A DNA stretch of 64,000 nt, taken from assembly GCF_016863275.1 (NCBI RefSeq), contig NZ_BOOO01000036.1, forward strand, positions 1-64,000, in the 5' to 3' direction. Position 1 is the first letter of the stretch; the number at the start of each line of letters is the position of its first letter. The notes beneath the pieces were generated by a model, which did not search any database, had not been told where the DNA came from, and worked only from the letters and a program-made list of their open reading frames with translations. The stretch comes from Planotetraspora mira. Its GTDB lineage: Bacteria; Actinomycetota; Actinomycetes; Streptosporangiales; Streptosporangiaceae. The position numbers were made by a program, and so were the translations under genes. Below, piece by piece: positions 21,662 through 30,096 of the stretch.

Positions 21662-22279
21662 TCAGGGGCGCAGCGCGGCCAGCTGCTCCGCGAACGGGAC
21701 GACCGTCTCGACCGGTCTGGTCGCCGGAGGCCGCCGCAGCAGCAGGTCGGCCAACTCCCCGGCCGCACGGTCGATCCTGACGGCGAGGCCGTCCGTGTGG
21801 GCGTCCCCGCCGCCGCCCCAGTCCTCCGACGCCGCGTACACGGCCGTCGGCAAGACGAGCGCCCGCAGGTAGACGAACATCGGGCGCAGGGCGTGCTCGA
21901 GAGCCAGCGAATGCCGGGCCGTGCCTCCTGTCGCCGCGATGAGAACAGGCTTCCCGGCGAGCGCGTCACTGTCGATCACGTCGAAGAACGACTTGAACAG
22001 CCCGCTGTAGGAGGCGGTGAAAATTGGGGTGACCGCGATCAGTCCGTCCGCCTCCGTCACGGCCTCGATCACTTCGCGCAGCACGGGGCCGGGGAATCCG
22101 GTCACCATGTTCTTCGCGACGTCGGTGGCGACGTCGCGCAGTTCGACCACGCGTACCTCGACCTCTCGCTCCTCGGCGAGCCGCCGTCGGGTCGCCTCCG
22201 CCAGCCGGTCGGCGAGCAGACGCGTCGACGACGGCTGGCTGAGGCCGGCGGAGACGGCCACTATCTTCAGGGGCTTCAC
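21662..22279 (-). CDS. NAD(P)H-dependent FMN reductase (CE1759-like)
   Basis: 205 aa from GTG 22279 (MKPLKIVAVSAGL). The ggaga ribosome site precedes it, so the in-frame GTG 22291 is less likely. Flavodoxin-like fold: AVSAGLSQPSSTRLLADRL (FMN phosphate loop), EADGLIAVTPIFTASYSGLFKSFFD (isoalloxazine site) and PVLIAATGGTARHS. It follows the LLM monooxygenase gene after about 30 bases and would supply reduced flavin to it. This pairing is known as CE1758/CE1759 in corynebacteria. Confidence 0.87.
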   Translation of the reverse strand: MKPLKIVAVSAGLSQPSSTRLLADRLAEATRRRLAEEREVEVRVVELRDVATDVAKNMVTGFPGPVLREVIEAVTEADGLIAVTPIFTASYSGLFKSFFDVIDSDALAGKPVLIAATGGTARHSLALEHALRPMFVYLRALVLPTAVYAASEDWGGGGDAHTDGLAVRIDRAAGELADLLLRRPPATRPVETVVPFAEQLAALRP

Positions 22280-22308
22280 GTTCTTCTCCACACTCGTTCG
22301 TTCAGAAG

Positions 22309-23424
22309 TCAGGATCCGGAGGCCGCGGGCTCGGCCTGCTCGGCGTCGCGCCGGGCGATGAGGGACCGGTGGGTCGGGCTGTCGGGCACCTCGCTCGGCC
22401 GTCCCACCGCGAACTCCTTGCGGAGCACGGGCACGACCTCCTCGCCGAGGATGTCGAGCTGCTCCAGCACGGTCTTGAGGGGCAGCCCCGCGTGGTCCAT
22501 CAGGAAGAGCTGACGCTGGTAGTCGCCGAAGGACTCCCGGAAGGTCAGCGTCCTGTCGATGACCTCCTGCGGGCTTCCCACCGTGAGCGGGGTCTCCCTG
22601 GTGAAGTCCTCGAGCGACGGCCCGTGGCCGTACACGGGGGCGTTGTCGAAGTAGGGGCGGAACTCGCGGACGGCGTCCTGGGAGTTCTTACGCATGAACA
22701 CCTGACCGCCGAGGCCGACGATGGCCTGCTCGGGGGTGCCGTGCCCGTAGTGGGCGTAGCGCTCCCGATAGAGGCGGATCATCTGCCGCGTGTGCTCCAT
22801 CGGCCAGAAGATGTTGTTGTGGAAGAAGCCGTCGCCGTAGTAGGCGGCCTGCTCGGCGATCTCCGGGCTGCGGATCGAGCCGTGCCAGACGAACGGCGGA
22901 ACGCCGTCCAGCGGGCGGGGCGTCGAGGTGAAGCCCTGCAGCGGGGTGCGGAACCGTCCCTCCCAGTCGACCACGTCCTCGCGCCACAACTGGTGGAGCA
23001 GGGCGTAGTTCTCGATCGCGAGCGGGATGCCCTGGCGGATGTCCTGTCCGAACCAGGGGTAGACCGGGCCGGTGTTGCCACGGCCCATCATCAGGTCGAC
23101 CCGGCCGTCGGCCAGGTGCTGCAACATCGCGAAGTCTTCAGCGATCTTCACCGGGTCGCTCGTGGTGATCAGCGTCGTCGCCGTCGAGAGGATCAGGCGT
23201 TCGGTCCTCGCCGCGACGTACCCCAGCAGGGTGGTCGGTGAGGACGGGACGAAGGGCGGGTTGTGGTGCTCGCCGGTCGCGAAGACGTCCAGCCCCACCT
23301 CCTCCGCCTTGAGGGCGATGGCCACCATCGCCTTGATTCGCTCGTGCTCGCTCGGCGTCCTACCCGTGGTCGGGTCGGTGGTGACGTCGCCGACGGAGAA
23401 GATTCCGAACTGCATCGTGCTCAC
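22309..23424 (-). CDS. LLM-class (luciferase-like) flavin monooxygenase (CE1758-like)
   Basis: 371 aa from GTG 23424 (aaggag four bases upstream); ATG 23415 is an alternative. TIM-barrel F420/FMN luciferase fold: MQFGIFSVGD strand 1, GLDVFATGEHHNPP, ILSTATTLITTSDPVKIAEDFAMLQHLADGRVDLMMGRGN, all typical of the bacterial luciferase family. Uses reduced flavin, probably from the adjacent reductase, to oxygenate an unknown small molecule. The operon is led by a perfect 14-bp palindrome, suggesting MarR/Lrp-type control. Cytoplasmic. Confidence 0.9.
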   Translation of the reverse strand: MSTMQFGIFSVGDVTTDPTTGRTPSEHERIKAMVAIALKAEEVGLDVFATGEHHNPPFVPSSPTTLLGYVAARTERLILSTATTLITTSDPVKIAEDFAMLQHLADGRVDLMMGRGNTGPVYPWFGQDIRQGIPLAIENYALLHQLWREDVVDWEGRFRTPLQGFTSTPRPLDGVPPFVWHGSIRSPEIAEQAAYYGDGFFHNNIFWPMEHTRQMIRLYRERYAHYGHGTPEQAIVGLGGQVFMRKNSQDAVREFRPYFDNAPVYGHGPSLEDFTRETPLTVGSPQEVIDRTLTFRESFGDYQRQLFLMDHAGLPLKTVLEQLDILGEEVVPVLRKEFAVGRPSEVPDSPTHRSLIARRDAEQAEPAASGS

Positions 23425-23437
23425 CAGTCTCCTTGTC

Positions 23438-23451
23438 GTTGAAATTTCAAC
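23438..23451. promoter_or_regulatory. Perfect palindrome GTTGAAATTTCAAC upstream of the LLM operon
   Basis: Fourteen bases with full dyad symmetry, 14 bases before the LLM start. This type of AT-centred palindrome is often bound by MarR-like regulators. The regulator is not identified. Confidence 0.55.
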
Positions 23452-23582
23452 CACCTTTAACGCAGACGAGGGGATCTTATTCCCGTTCGGAGAACGCTTG
23501 AAGCGTGACGGGAGGCCTCGACGGCCCCGCTGATCCTCATCGATGATGAAGCATCCGGCGGAGAGGGGAGGCGCACCGCCCG

Positions 23583-24221
23583 ATGCGGGACAAGGTCATG
23601 GGCGACCTGGTCAGAGGACAGGTCTGCCTGCTTGTTGGTTTGCTGCTCTGTATCGTGCTGATGCCCGAGGGCCTGGGGGCCAACAACGGGATGAGCTACT
23701 ACGGCGTTCATTGGGAGACGGTCCTGCCCTACGCGGTGGGCATCCTGAGTGCGGCGTTGTTCACCCGAAGGGCGTTACGCCACGCGGCGTCCACGTCGCC
23801 GTCGCCAGGTCATCTGCGGATCGCGGCCGACGCGTTCGCGCTCCTGCTCGGCGGGATCATCCTGACGCCGTACACACTGAGCGGCGCGGTCGACTGGACC
23901 CACCGGCTGCTGGGTGCGGCTCTGTTCATGCTCCAGTTGCTGCTCGCCTTACGGCTCGTCGCCTGGGCGCACGGCGCAGGCGCCGCGCTCCTGCTCGTCC
24001 AGCTCGCCGGCGGCATCATCGCGGCCGTCTATCTGCTGCAGGACGACGGGTTCCTCCTCCAGGGGGAGGCGACGTTCCAGTTCGGCTTCGGCGCGCTGCT
24101 GATCAGAACCATTCCGCTCTTGTCGGTCTTACCGATGTCGCCCGCGCCGTCGATGGACAACCCGCTCGGCGGGCCCGCGGTGGCGTGTTGCGGCGACGGA
24201 GACGGCGGCACCCCCGCCTGA
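23583..24221 (+). CDS. Membrane protein of unknown function (about six helices)
   Basis: 212 aa. ATG 23583 follows a ggggagg at slightly long distance; ATG 23601 (MGDLVRG) is an alternative. Hydrophobic segments at about 13-30, 48-62, 80-95, 105-125, 127-150 and 160-180, with acidic DWTHR and QDDGF loops between. The last 25 residues are a soluble Gly/Pro/Cys tail (VACCGDGDGG). No catalytic motif recognised. It stands alone between the LLM operon (divergent) and the catabolic genes (convergent). Family unknown to me. Confidence 0.65.
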   Translation: MRDKVMGDLVRGQVCLLVGLLLCIVLMPEGLGANNGMSYYGVHWETVLPYAVGILSAALFTRRALRHAASTSPSPGHLRIAADAFALLLGGIILTPYTLSGAVDWTHRLLGAALFMLQLLLALRLVAWAHGAGAALLLVQLAGGIIAAVYLLQDDGFLLQGEATFQFGFGALLIRTIPLLSVLPMSPAPSMDNPLGGPAVACCGDGDGGTPA

Positions 24222-24293
24222 ACCCCACCTCCGGCCGATCACGTCAACCCGCGCATCCGGCACCACAACAAGACGGTCCGCGCCGGCCCGCCG

Positions 24294-25103
24294 TCACGGC
24301 GTAGCGCGGCTCCTGCGCGGCGGGCGGGGGAGGAACCCGCTCGTCCTGGCCAGGTAGTCGGCGTACTCGGGGCCGCGTGAGCGGGCCATCCGGCGCTCAA
24401 GGAGGGCCTTGCCGCTGCGGTTGACCAGCATGTGGGTCATCAGGAGCGGTGAGACGACGGTGAGTAGGGCGGCCCAGTGCGCGCAGGCGACGAGGAACAG
24501 GCCCCACCACACGGTCGCGTCGCCGAAGTAGTTGGGGTGGCGGGTCCACGCCCACAGGCCGCGGTCCATGACCTTCCCCCGGTTGGCGGGGTCGGCCTTG
24601 AACCGGGAGAGTTGCAGGTCGCCGATGGTCTCGAAGAGCAGGCCGACGAGCCACACGGCGACGCCGAGCCAGGTGACGATCCCGAGGGGCGCGGTCTCGT
24701 ACATCGCGACCTGGACGGGCAGCGACACCACCCACATGATGGCGCCCTGCGGCCAGTAGATCGTCCTGATCACGTAGGGGATGACGGGGCTGGTGTTCCT
24801 GCGCATCAGCGCGGCGTAACGAGGATCCTCACCCGTGCCCCGGTTCCGCGCGTGGATGTGCGCCCCGAGCCGCACTCCCCACAGCGCGGTGAGGACGAGC
24901 ACGAGTATCCGCCGCCCGTCGAGCCCGTCCCCGAGCACCTGCGAGGTCACGAAGCTCACCGCCGCGATCACCACGAAGCCGAGGCCCCAGATCGTGTCGA
25001 TGATGCTCTGGGTGCCCGTCCGCAGCGCGTACGCCATGGTGGCCAGCATCGTCACCACGACGGCGAGCGCCGTCACGAGCAGGTTGGTCAGCAGTCCCGT
25101 CAT
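24294..25103 (-). CDS. DUF1295 membrane protein (steroid 5-alpha-reductase / ICMT-like)
   Basis: 269 aa with about seven membrane helices. The C-terminal motif GLWAWTRHPNYFGDATVWWGLFL is the HPNYxG signature shared by DUF1295, steroid 5-alpha reductases and isoprenylcysteine methyltransferases, which bind NADPH or SAM. ATG at 25103 overlaps the stop of the upstream SDR gene (ATGA), so it is the third gene of the thiolase-SDR-DUF1295 operon. In this context an enoyl/steroid-type reductase on a terpenoid or steroid-like substrate is plausible. Proteins of this family remain mostly uncharacterised. Confidence 0.85.
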   Translation of the reverse strand: MTGLLTNLLVTALAVVVTMLATMAYALRTGTQSIIDTIWGLGFVVIAAVSFVTSQVLGDGLDGRRILVLVLTALWGVRLGAHIHARNRGTGEDPRYAALMRRNTSPVIPYVIRTIYWPQGAIMWVVSLPVQVAMYETAPLGIVTWLGVAVWLVGLLFETIGDLQLSRFKADPANRGKVMDRGLWAWTRHPNYFGDATVWWGLFLVACAHWAALLTVVSPLLMTHMLVNRSGKALLERRMARSRGPEYADYLARTSGFLPRPPRRSRATP

Positions 25104-25984
25104 CGCGTCATCTCCGCGGCGAAGTCCAGGAACCCGTCCCTGGCGTTGGTGTAGCGGTGGACAGGGCCCTTGCGGCTGCGCCCGAGCAGGTCGGCCAGCT
25201 CCGCGGGGCCGGAGCAGGACGCGGGCACGGTGCCCCACTCGACCGAGTCGGAGGCGCGCAGCCCGCTCCCGGCGGCGACGATCACCTCGCCGTTGAGCTC
25301 GCACGACGGGTCGCACAGCGCCGCCACCACGGGGGCGACCGCCTCGGGGTCCATCAGGTGACGATGCTCGCCGGCCATGCCGTTCTCGGTCATTTGCGTC
25401 AGCGCGTAGGGCAGGAGCACGTTGGTGTGCACACCGCGCGGCGCGCCTTCGACGGCGACCGTCCGGCCGAGGGCGATCACCGCGCCCTTGCTCGCGGCGT
25501 ACGCGGACACGGTGGGCTCGCCGTGCAGGCCGGCGGTGGAGGCCACCATGACGATGCGGCCGTGTCTCTGCTCGCGCATGACGGCCGAGCACGCCGCGGC
25601 GACCTGGGCGGTGCCGAGGACATTCGTCCGGATGACGGCCTCGAACGCCTCCGGCGTGGACTTGTGGAACATCGCGGGCGCGCTGACGGCGGCGCTGGTC
25701 ACGCAGGCGTCGATCCGTCCCCAGGTGCCGGTCGCCAACTCGACCAGCCGCCGCGCGGTCGCGGGATCGGCCACGTCGCCGTGCTCGGCGACCGCCTCCC
25801 CGCCCGCGGAGCGGATCTCCTCGACCACATGGTCGGCCGGGCCGAGCCCGTTCTCGTCGACCACCCGGTTGCGGTTGTTGACCACCAGTCGCGCGCCGAG
25901 GCCCGCCAGGTGCAGGGCGAACGCCCGGCCCAGGCCCCGGCCTCCACCGGTGACGACGACGACGCGCCCGTCGAGGGAGCTCAC
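25100..25984 (-). CDS. Short-chain dehydrogenase (MFE-2/HSD17B4-like)
   Basis: 294 aa from GTG 25984, which overlaps the stop of the thiolase gene (GTGA). NAD(P)-binding TGGGRGLGRAFA (about 12-23), NNRNRVVDENGLGPADHVVEEI typical of the (3R)-hydroxyacyl-CoA dehydrogenase branch, HGDVAD, and catalytic Ser in MVASTAG with YAASKGA (Tyr-x3-Lys). Likely oxidises a 3-hydroxyacyl-CoA in side-chain beta-oxidation and feeds the thiolase encoded just upstream. C-terminal 60 residues extend past the core fold. Confidence 0.88.
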   Translation of the reverse strand: MSSLDGRVVVVTGGGRGLGRAFALHLAGLGARLVVNNRNRVVDENGLGPADHVVEEIRSAGGEAVAEHGDVADPATARRLVELATGTWGRIDACVTSAAVSAPAMFHKSTPEAFEAVIRTNVLGTAQVAAACSAVMREQRHGRIVMVASTAGLHGEPTVSAYAASKGAVIALGRTVAVEGAPRGVHTNVLLPYALTQMTENGMAGEHRHLMDPEAVAPVVAALCDPSCELNGEVIVAAGSGLRASDSVEWGTVPASCSGPAELADLLGRSRKGPVHRYTNARDGFLDFAAEMTR

Positions 25985-27189
25985 GCGGGCACCCGCTCGA
26001 TCAGGACCGCGACGCCTAGTCCGGCCGCGCCGCTGACGGCGGCGACGCCGTACCTGCCGCCGAGCCTGTCGAGCGCGTCGGCGCAGCCGCCGACCATGAT
26101 GGCTCCGGTGGCGCCGAAGGCGTGGCCCATGGCGATGGTCCCTCCGGCCGGGTTGAGCCGGTCGGGCCCGGGCCCGAGGTCGCGGCGCAGCCGCAGGCAC
26201 AACGCGGAGAACGCCTCGGCGAACTCGAACACGTCGATGTCGGACGGCTTGAGCCCCGCCTTGGCGATGACCTTCTCGACCGCTGTCTGACCGGCCGTCA
26301 GCATGATCACCGGGTCGACGGCGGCGGTCGCGGACGCGATCACGCGGGCACGTGGCCGCAGGCCCTGGTGGTGCGCCTGCTCCTCGGTGCCGAGCACGAG
26401 GAGTGCCGCGCCGTCGGCGAGGGCGGGGGAACTGCCGACCGTGTGCAGGTGGGAGATCGCCCCGACCTCGGGGTGGGCGGCGACCGCGAGATCGTCCTGG
26501 CCGGAGGCACCCAGTTCCTCGAACGCGGGAGGCAGCGCGGCAAGGGCCGCGGCGGTGGTGCCGGGCCTGATCAGCTCGTCGCGGTCGAAGACCGTGCCGT
26601 CGGCGCCCTGCACCGGGACGACCGAGCGGGCGTAGTCGCCGCGGTCCCATGCGGCGGCGGCCTTGGTGTGGGTCTCCACCGCGTAGGCGTCGAGTTCCTC
26701 ACGCCGCCAGCCGTCGATGGTCGCGTTCAGGTCGGCGGCGACGCCCATGTGGATCGAACCGACCCGCTTGACGGTCTCCGGGTCCGACCACAGCGGGCCG
26801 CGGTCGCTGAACATCGGGACGCGCGAGACGCTCTCGACGCCTCCGGCGACGGCGAGGCCGAGGTCGCCCGAGCGGATCCGCGCGGCGGTCTGGGCGACGG
26901 CGTCGATGCCGGACGCGCAGAAACGGTTGATCGTGCCTCCGGGGACGCCGTCGCCCCACCCGGTCAGGAGGGTCGCGGTGCGAGCCAGGTTGGCGCCCTG
27001 CTCGTCGACCTGCGATGCCGATCCCACCACCACGTCCTCCACGGCCGTGGGATCGAGGCCGGTGCGCTCGACGATGGCCTGCTGCAGCGCGGCGACCAGG
27101 TCGACGGGGCTGCGGTGGTGGAGGGAACCGCGGGCGGAGCCTTTGCCGCGAGGGGTCCGCACATACTCCAGCACGTAGACGTCGGACAC
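25981..27189 (-). CDS. Thiolase-family protein with altered catalytic set
   Basis: 402 aa from GTG 27189 (gagagg upstream). Thiolase fold, nucleophile Cys91 in INRFCASG and His356 in GGTIAMGHAFGATG are present. However, the usual NEAF motif reads FAEAF (323-327), so the Asn is Ala, and the second catalytic Cys position is Ser386 (AVSGAAGLG). Canonical biosynthetic/degradative thiolases need both, so this enzyme may do only part of the reaction or use another mechanism. First gene of the minus operon (thiolase-SDR-DUF1295). Divergent from another thiolase-like gene over a 134-base region with two copies of the shared 17-bp box. Confidence 0.85.
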   Translation of the reverse strand: MSDVYVLEYVRTPRGKGSARGSLHHRSPVDLVAALQQAIVERTGLDPTAVEDVVVGSASQVDEQGANLARTATLLTGWGDGVPGGTINRFCASGIDAVAQTAARIRSGDLGLAVAGGVESVSRVPMFSDRGPLWSDPETVKRVGSIHMGVAADLNATIDGWRREELDAYAVETHTKAAAAWDRGDYARSVVPVQGADGTVFDRDELIRPGTTAAALAALPPAFEELGASGQDDLAVAAHPEVGAISHLHTVGSSPALADGAALLVLGTEEQAHHQGLRPRARVIASATAAVDPVIMLTAGQTAVEKVIAKAGLKPSDIDVFEFAEAFSALCLRLRRDLGPGPDRLNPAGGTIAMGHAFGATGAIMVGGCADALDRLGGRYGVAAVSGAAGLGVAVLIERVPA

Positions 27190-27217
27190 GATCGCGCCTC
27201 TCTGCCGCCCGACATTG

Positions 27218-27234
27218 ACTCTCATAAATGTAGT
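27218..27234. promoter_or_regulatory. 17-bp regulon box, copy 1
   Basis: actctcat-aaa-tgtagt, 14 of 17 bases equal to the box at 27276-27292. It lies 29 bases before the start of the minus-strand thiolase operon. Confidence 0.5.
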
Positions 27235-27265
27235 GTCGATACCCCTGCCCGGCAAGGTCCTCTCG

Positions 27266-27294
27266 TTGACGGAACACTCTCATTGTTGTAGTAA
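27266..27294 (+). promoter_or_regulatory. Promoter of the plus operon with 17-bp regulon box, copy 2
   Basis: -35 TTGACG (27266-27271), 17-base spacer, -10 TAGTAA (27289-27294). The box actctcat-tgt-tgtagt (27276-27292) overlaps the -10, as expected for a repressor site. Confidence 0.55.
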
Positions 27295-27323
27295 GAATGG
27301 GAGAAGGCAGGGAGGTGGCGGGC

Positions 27324-28547
27324 ATGCCGGAAGCCGTGTGGATCCTCGGCGGATTCCAGACCGATTACGCGCGCAACTGGTCCAGAGCCGGTGACGGGTT
27401 CGCCGAGCTGGCCGGGCAGGTGGTGCGCGGCACGCTGGAGGACGCGCGCCTCGCACCCGAAGACGTCGACGTGATCCATGTCGGCAACGCCTTCGGCCAG
27501 CTCTTCACCGGTCAGGGACAACTCGGCGGCATGCCGGCGACGGTCGTCCCCGAGCTCTGGGATACTCCGGCGGCGCGGCACGAGGCCGCCTGCGCGTCGG
27601 GAGGCGTCGCCGCCCTCGCCGCGATGGCGGACATCGAGGCCGGCCGCTACGACTGCGCCCTCGTGCTCGGTCTCGAACTCGAGCGCACGGTCTCCGGTGA
27701 CGACGCGGCCGGACACCTCGGCGCGGCCGCCTGGGTCGGGCACGAGGGGGAGGACGCCCGGTTCATGTGGCCGTACATGTTCAGCGCCCTCGCCGACGAG
27801 TACGACCGAAGGTACGGCCTCGACGACTCCCACCTGCGCGCGGTGGCCGAGCTGAACTTCCGCAACGCCCGGGCCAACCCCAACGCGCAGACCCGGGGCT
27901 GGACCTTCACCGAGGGCAGTTTCCGGGCCGACGACGCCGCCAACCCGGTGGTGGAGGGCAGGCTGCGCCGTACGGACTGCAGTCAGATCACCGACGGCGG
28001 CGCCGGCGTGGTCCTGGTCGGCGAGCGGTTCCTGGCCCGCAGGCCCGACCTCGCACGCGAGCCCCTCGCCCGGATCCTCGGCTGGGGCCACCGCACCGTC
28101 GGCCTGCCGCTGGCGCAGAAGCTGGAGCGCAGCGCGGACGATCCGTACGTGCTGCCGCATGTGCGGCGGGCCGTGCTCGACGCGTTCCGCCGCGCCGGCA
28201 CAGCGGACGTGGACGACCTCGACGGCATCGAGACCCATGACTGTTTCACCATGTCGGAGTACGCGGCCATCGACCACTTCGGGATCACGGGACCGGGCGA
28301 GAGCTGGAAGGCGATCGAGAACGGCGACCTGGAGATCGGCGGGCGCATCCCCGTGAACCCGAGCGGCGGGCTCATCGGCGGCGGCCACCCCGTCGGCGCG
28401 ACCGGCGTGCGGATGGTGCTGGACGCCGCGCGTCAGGTCACCGGCCGGGCCGGGGACTACCAGGTGGAGGGGGCGCGCCGGTTCGGCACGCTCAACATCG
28501 GCGGCAGCACGACGACGACGGTCGCCTTCGTCGTCGGCGCCGACTGA
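27324..28547 (+). CDS. SCP2-thiolase-like (acetyl-CoA acetyltransferase family) protein
   Basis: 407 aa from ATG 27324, preceded by gggagg; an in-frame ATG at 27297 has no ribosome site and lies within the promoter. Nucleophile Cys in HEAACASGGVA, HDCF motif (ETHDCFTMSEYAAIDHFG) and GGHPVGATG are those of SCP-x/SCP2-type thiolases; the usual C-terminal Cys is replaced in NIGGSTTTTVAF. Members of this branch often need a DUF35 partner, and none is nearby. First gene of a four-gene operon with the carotenoid oxygenase, the HxlR regulator and an acyl-CoA ligase. Probably cleaves a branched or cyclic acyl-CoA. Confidence 0.85.
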   Translation: MPEAVWILGGFQTDYARNWSRAGDGFAELAGQVVRGTLEDARLAPEDVDVIHVGNAFGQLFTGQGQLGGMPATVVPELWDTPAARHEAACASGGVAALAAMADIEAGRYDCALVLGLELERTVSGDDAAGHLGAAAWVGHEGEDARFMWPYMFSALADEYDRRYGLDDSHLRAVAELNFRNARANPNAQTRGWTFTEGSFRADDAANPVVEGRLRRTDCSQITDGGAGVVLVGERFLARRPDLAREPLARILGWGHRTVGLPLAQKLERSADDPYVLPHVRRAVLDAFRRAGTADVDDLDGIETHDCFTMSEYAAIDHFGITGPGESWKAIENGDLEIGGRIPVNPSGGLIGGGHPVGATGVRMVLDAARQVTGRAGDYQVEGARRFGTLNIGGSTTTTVAFVVGAD

Positions 28548-28562
28548 GCGAGGGAGAACGCC

Positions 28563-30077
28563 GTGGACGTCGACGTCGTCGGAAGGGTCCTGTCGACCCT
28601 GCCGGAGGATGACGATCATCCGTACCGGACCGGGCCGTGGCGGCCGCAGACCACGGAATGGCGCGCCGACGACCTGGAGGTGGTCGGCGAGATCCCCGCC
28701 GACCTCGACGGGGTCTACCTGCGCAACACCGAGAACCCCGTGCACCCCGCGCTGGAGCGCTACCACCCGTTCGACGGTGACGGCATGGTCCACGTCGTGG
28801 GCTTCCGGGACGGCAAGGCGTTCTACCGCAACAGGTTCATCCGCACGGACGGCTTCCTGGCCGAGGCGGACGCGGGCAAGCCCCTGTGGGCGGGCATCGC
28901 CGAGCGGCCCGCGAAGTCCCCGCGCGAGGACGGCTGGGGCGCGCGCGGCCGGATGAAGGACGCGTCGAGCACCGACGTCGTCGTCCACGCGGGCGTGGCG
29001 CTGACCAGCTTCTACCAGTGCGGAGACCTCTACCGGCTCGACCCGCTCACGCTGGAGACGCTCGGCAAGGCCGACTGGGGCGGCCGCTTCCCCTTCGACC
29101 GCGGCGTCTCCGCGCACACGAAGGTCGACCCGCGCACGGGTGAGCTGCTGTTCTTCAACTACGGCACGGACGAGCCGTACATGCACTACGGCGTCGTCGG
29201 CGCGGACGACCGGCTCAGCCACTATGTGGACATCCCGTTGCCCGGTCCGCGCCTGCCGCACGACATGGCCTTCACCGAGAACTACGCGATCCTCAACGAC
29301 TGCCCGCTGTTCTGGGAGCCGGAGCTGATGGCGCGCGGCATGTACGCGGCCCGGTTCCACCCGGAGCTCCCGACGCGGCTGGGCGTCATCCCGCGCAAGG
29401 GCGACTCCTCGCAGGTGCGGTGGTTCGAGGCGGACCCGACGTACGTCCTGCACTGGGTCAACGCGTACGAAGAGGGCGACGAGATCGTCCTGGACGGGTT
29501 CTTCCAGGGCGACCCCGAGCCGAAGGACACCGGCGACGGCGGCTACTACCAGCGCATGTTCCGTTTCCTCGCGCTGGACCGGATGCAGACGAGGCTCCAC
29601 CGCTGGCGGCTCGACCTGGTGACCGGGCGGTGCCGCGAGGAGCGCCTGACCGACTCGATCACCGAGTTCGGCGTGGTCAACAACGCCTACGGCGGCCTGA
29701 ACTACCGGTACGCCTACGCGGCCACGGGCGCCAAGGGCTGGTTCCTGTTCGACGGCCTGGTCCGGCACGACCTCGTGACCGGCGGCGAGGAGCGCTTCCG
29801 CCTCCCCGAGGGCGTGTTCGGCAGTGAGCCCGCGATGGCGCCGCGCTCCGGCGCCTCCGCCGAGGACGACGGCTATCTTGTTACGCTGACGACCGACATG
29901 AACGAAGATCGATCCGAGTGTCTGATCTTCGACGCGGCGCGGGTGGCCGACGGTCCGGTGGCGAGGATCAGGCTGCCGGAGCGCGTCTCCAGCGGAACGC
30001 ACGCCACCTGGGCGCCGGGGGACTCCATCCCCGGCTGGCGAGAGGCCGACTCCCCGGTTCGGGCCCTGCGGCTCTGA
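28563..30077 (+). CDS. Carotenoid/stilbene cleavage oxygenase
   Basis: 504 aa from GTG 28563 (agggagaacgcc upstream). Seven-bladed propeller type. The four iron-binding histidines can be placed: His185 (SAHTKVD), His233 (LPHDMAF), His297 (LHWVNAYE) and His480 (SSGTHATW). The second-shell Glu of the HWVNAYEE motif is present. Family members cleave a C=C bond of carotenoids, apocarotenoids or lignostilbene-type compounds with O2. Its company of acyl-CoA ligases, thiolases and epoxide-hydrolase-like proteins suggests that the cleavage product enters CoA-dependent degradation. Soluble; no signal peptide. Confidence 0.92.
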   Translation: MDVDVVGRVLSTLPEDDDHPYRTGPWRPQTTEWRADDLEVVGEIPADLDGVYLRNTENPVHPALERYHPFDGDGMVHVVGFRDGKAFYRNRFIRTDGFLAEADAGKPLWAGIAERPAKSPREDGWGARGRMKDASSTDVVVHAGVALTSFYQCGDLYRLDPLTLETLGKADWGGRFPFDRGVSAHTKVDPRTGELLFFNYGTDEPYMHYGVVGADDRLSHYVDIPLPGPRLPHDMAFTENYAILNDCPLFWEPELMARGMYAARFHPELPTRLGVIPRKGDSSQVRWFEADPTYVLHWVNAYEEGDEIVLDGFFQGDPEPKDTGDGGYYQRMFRFLALDRMQTRLHRWRLDLVTGRCREERLTDSITEFGVVNNAYGGLNYRYAYAATGAKGWFLFDGLVRHDLVTGGEERFRLPEGVFGSEPAMAPRSGASAEDDGYLVTLTTDMNEDRSECLIFDAARVADGPVARIRLPERVSSGTHATWAPGDSIPGWREADSPVRALRL

Positions 30078-30096
30078 TGCGGGCGCGGGGGCTCTG

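Noticed and set aside
25985-26650. N-terminal extension of the SDR
   Set aside because: Lies antiphase in the thiolase gene; the GTGA overlap at 25981-25984 gives a better start.
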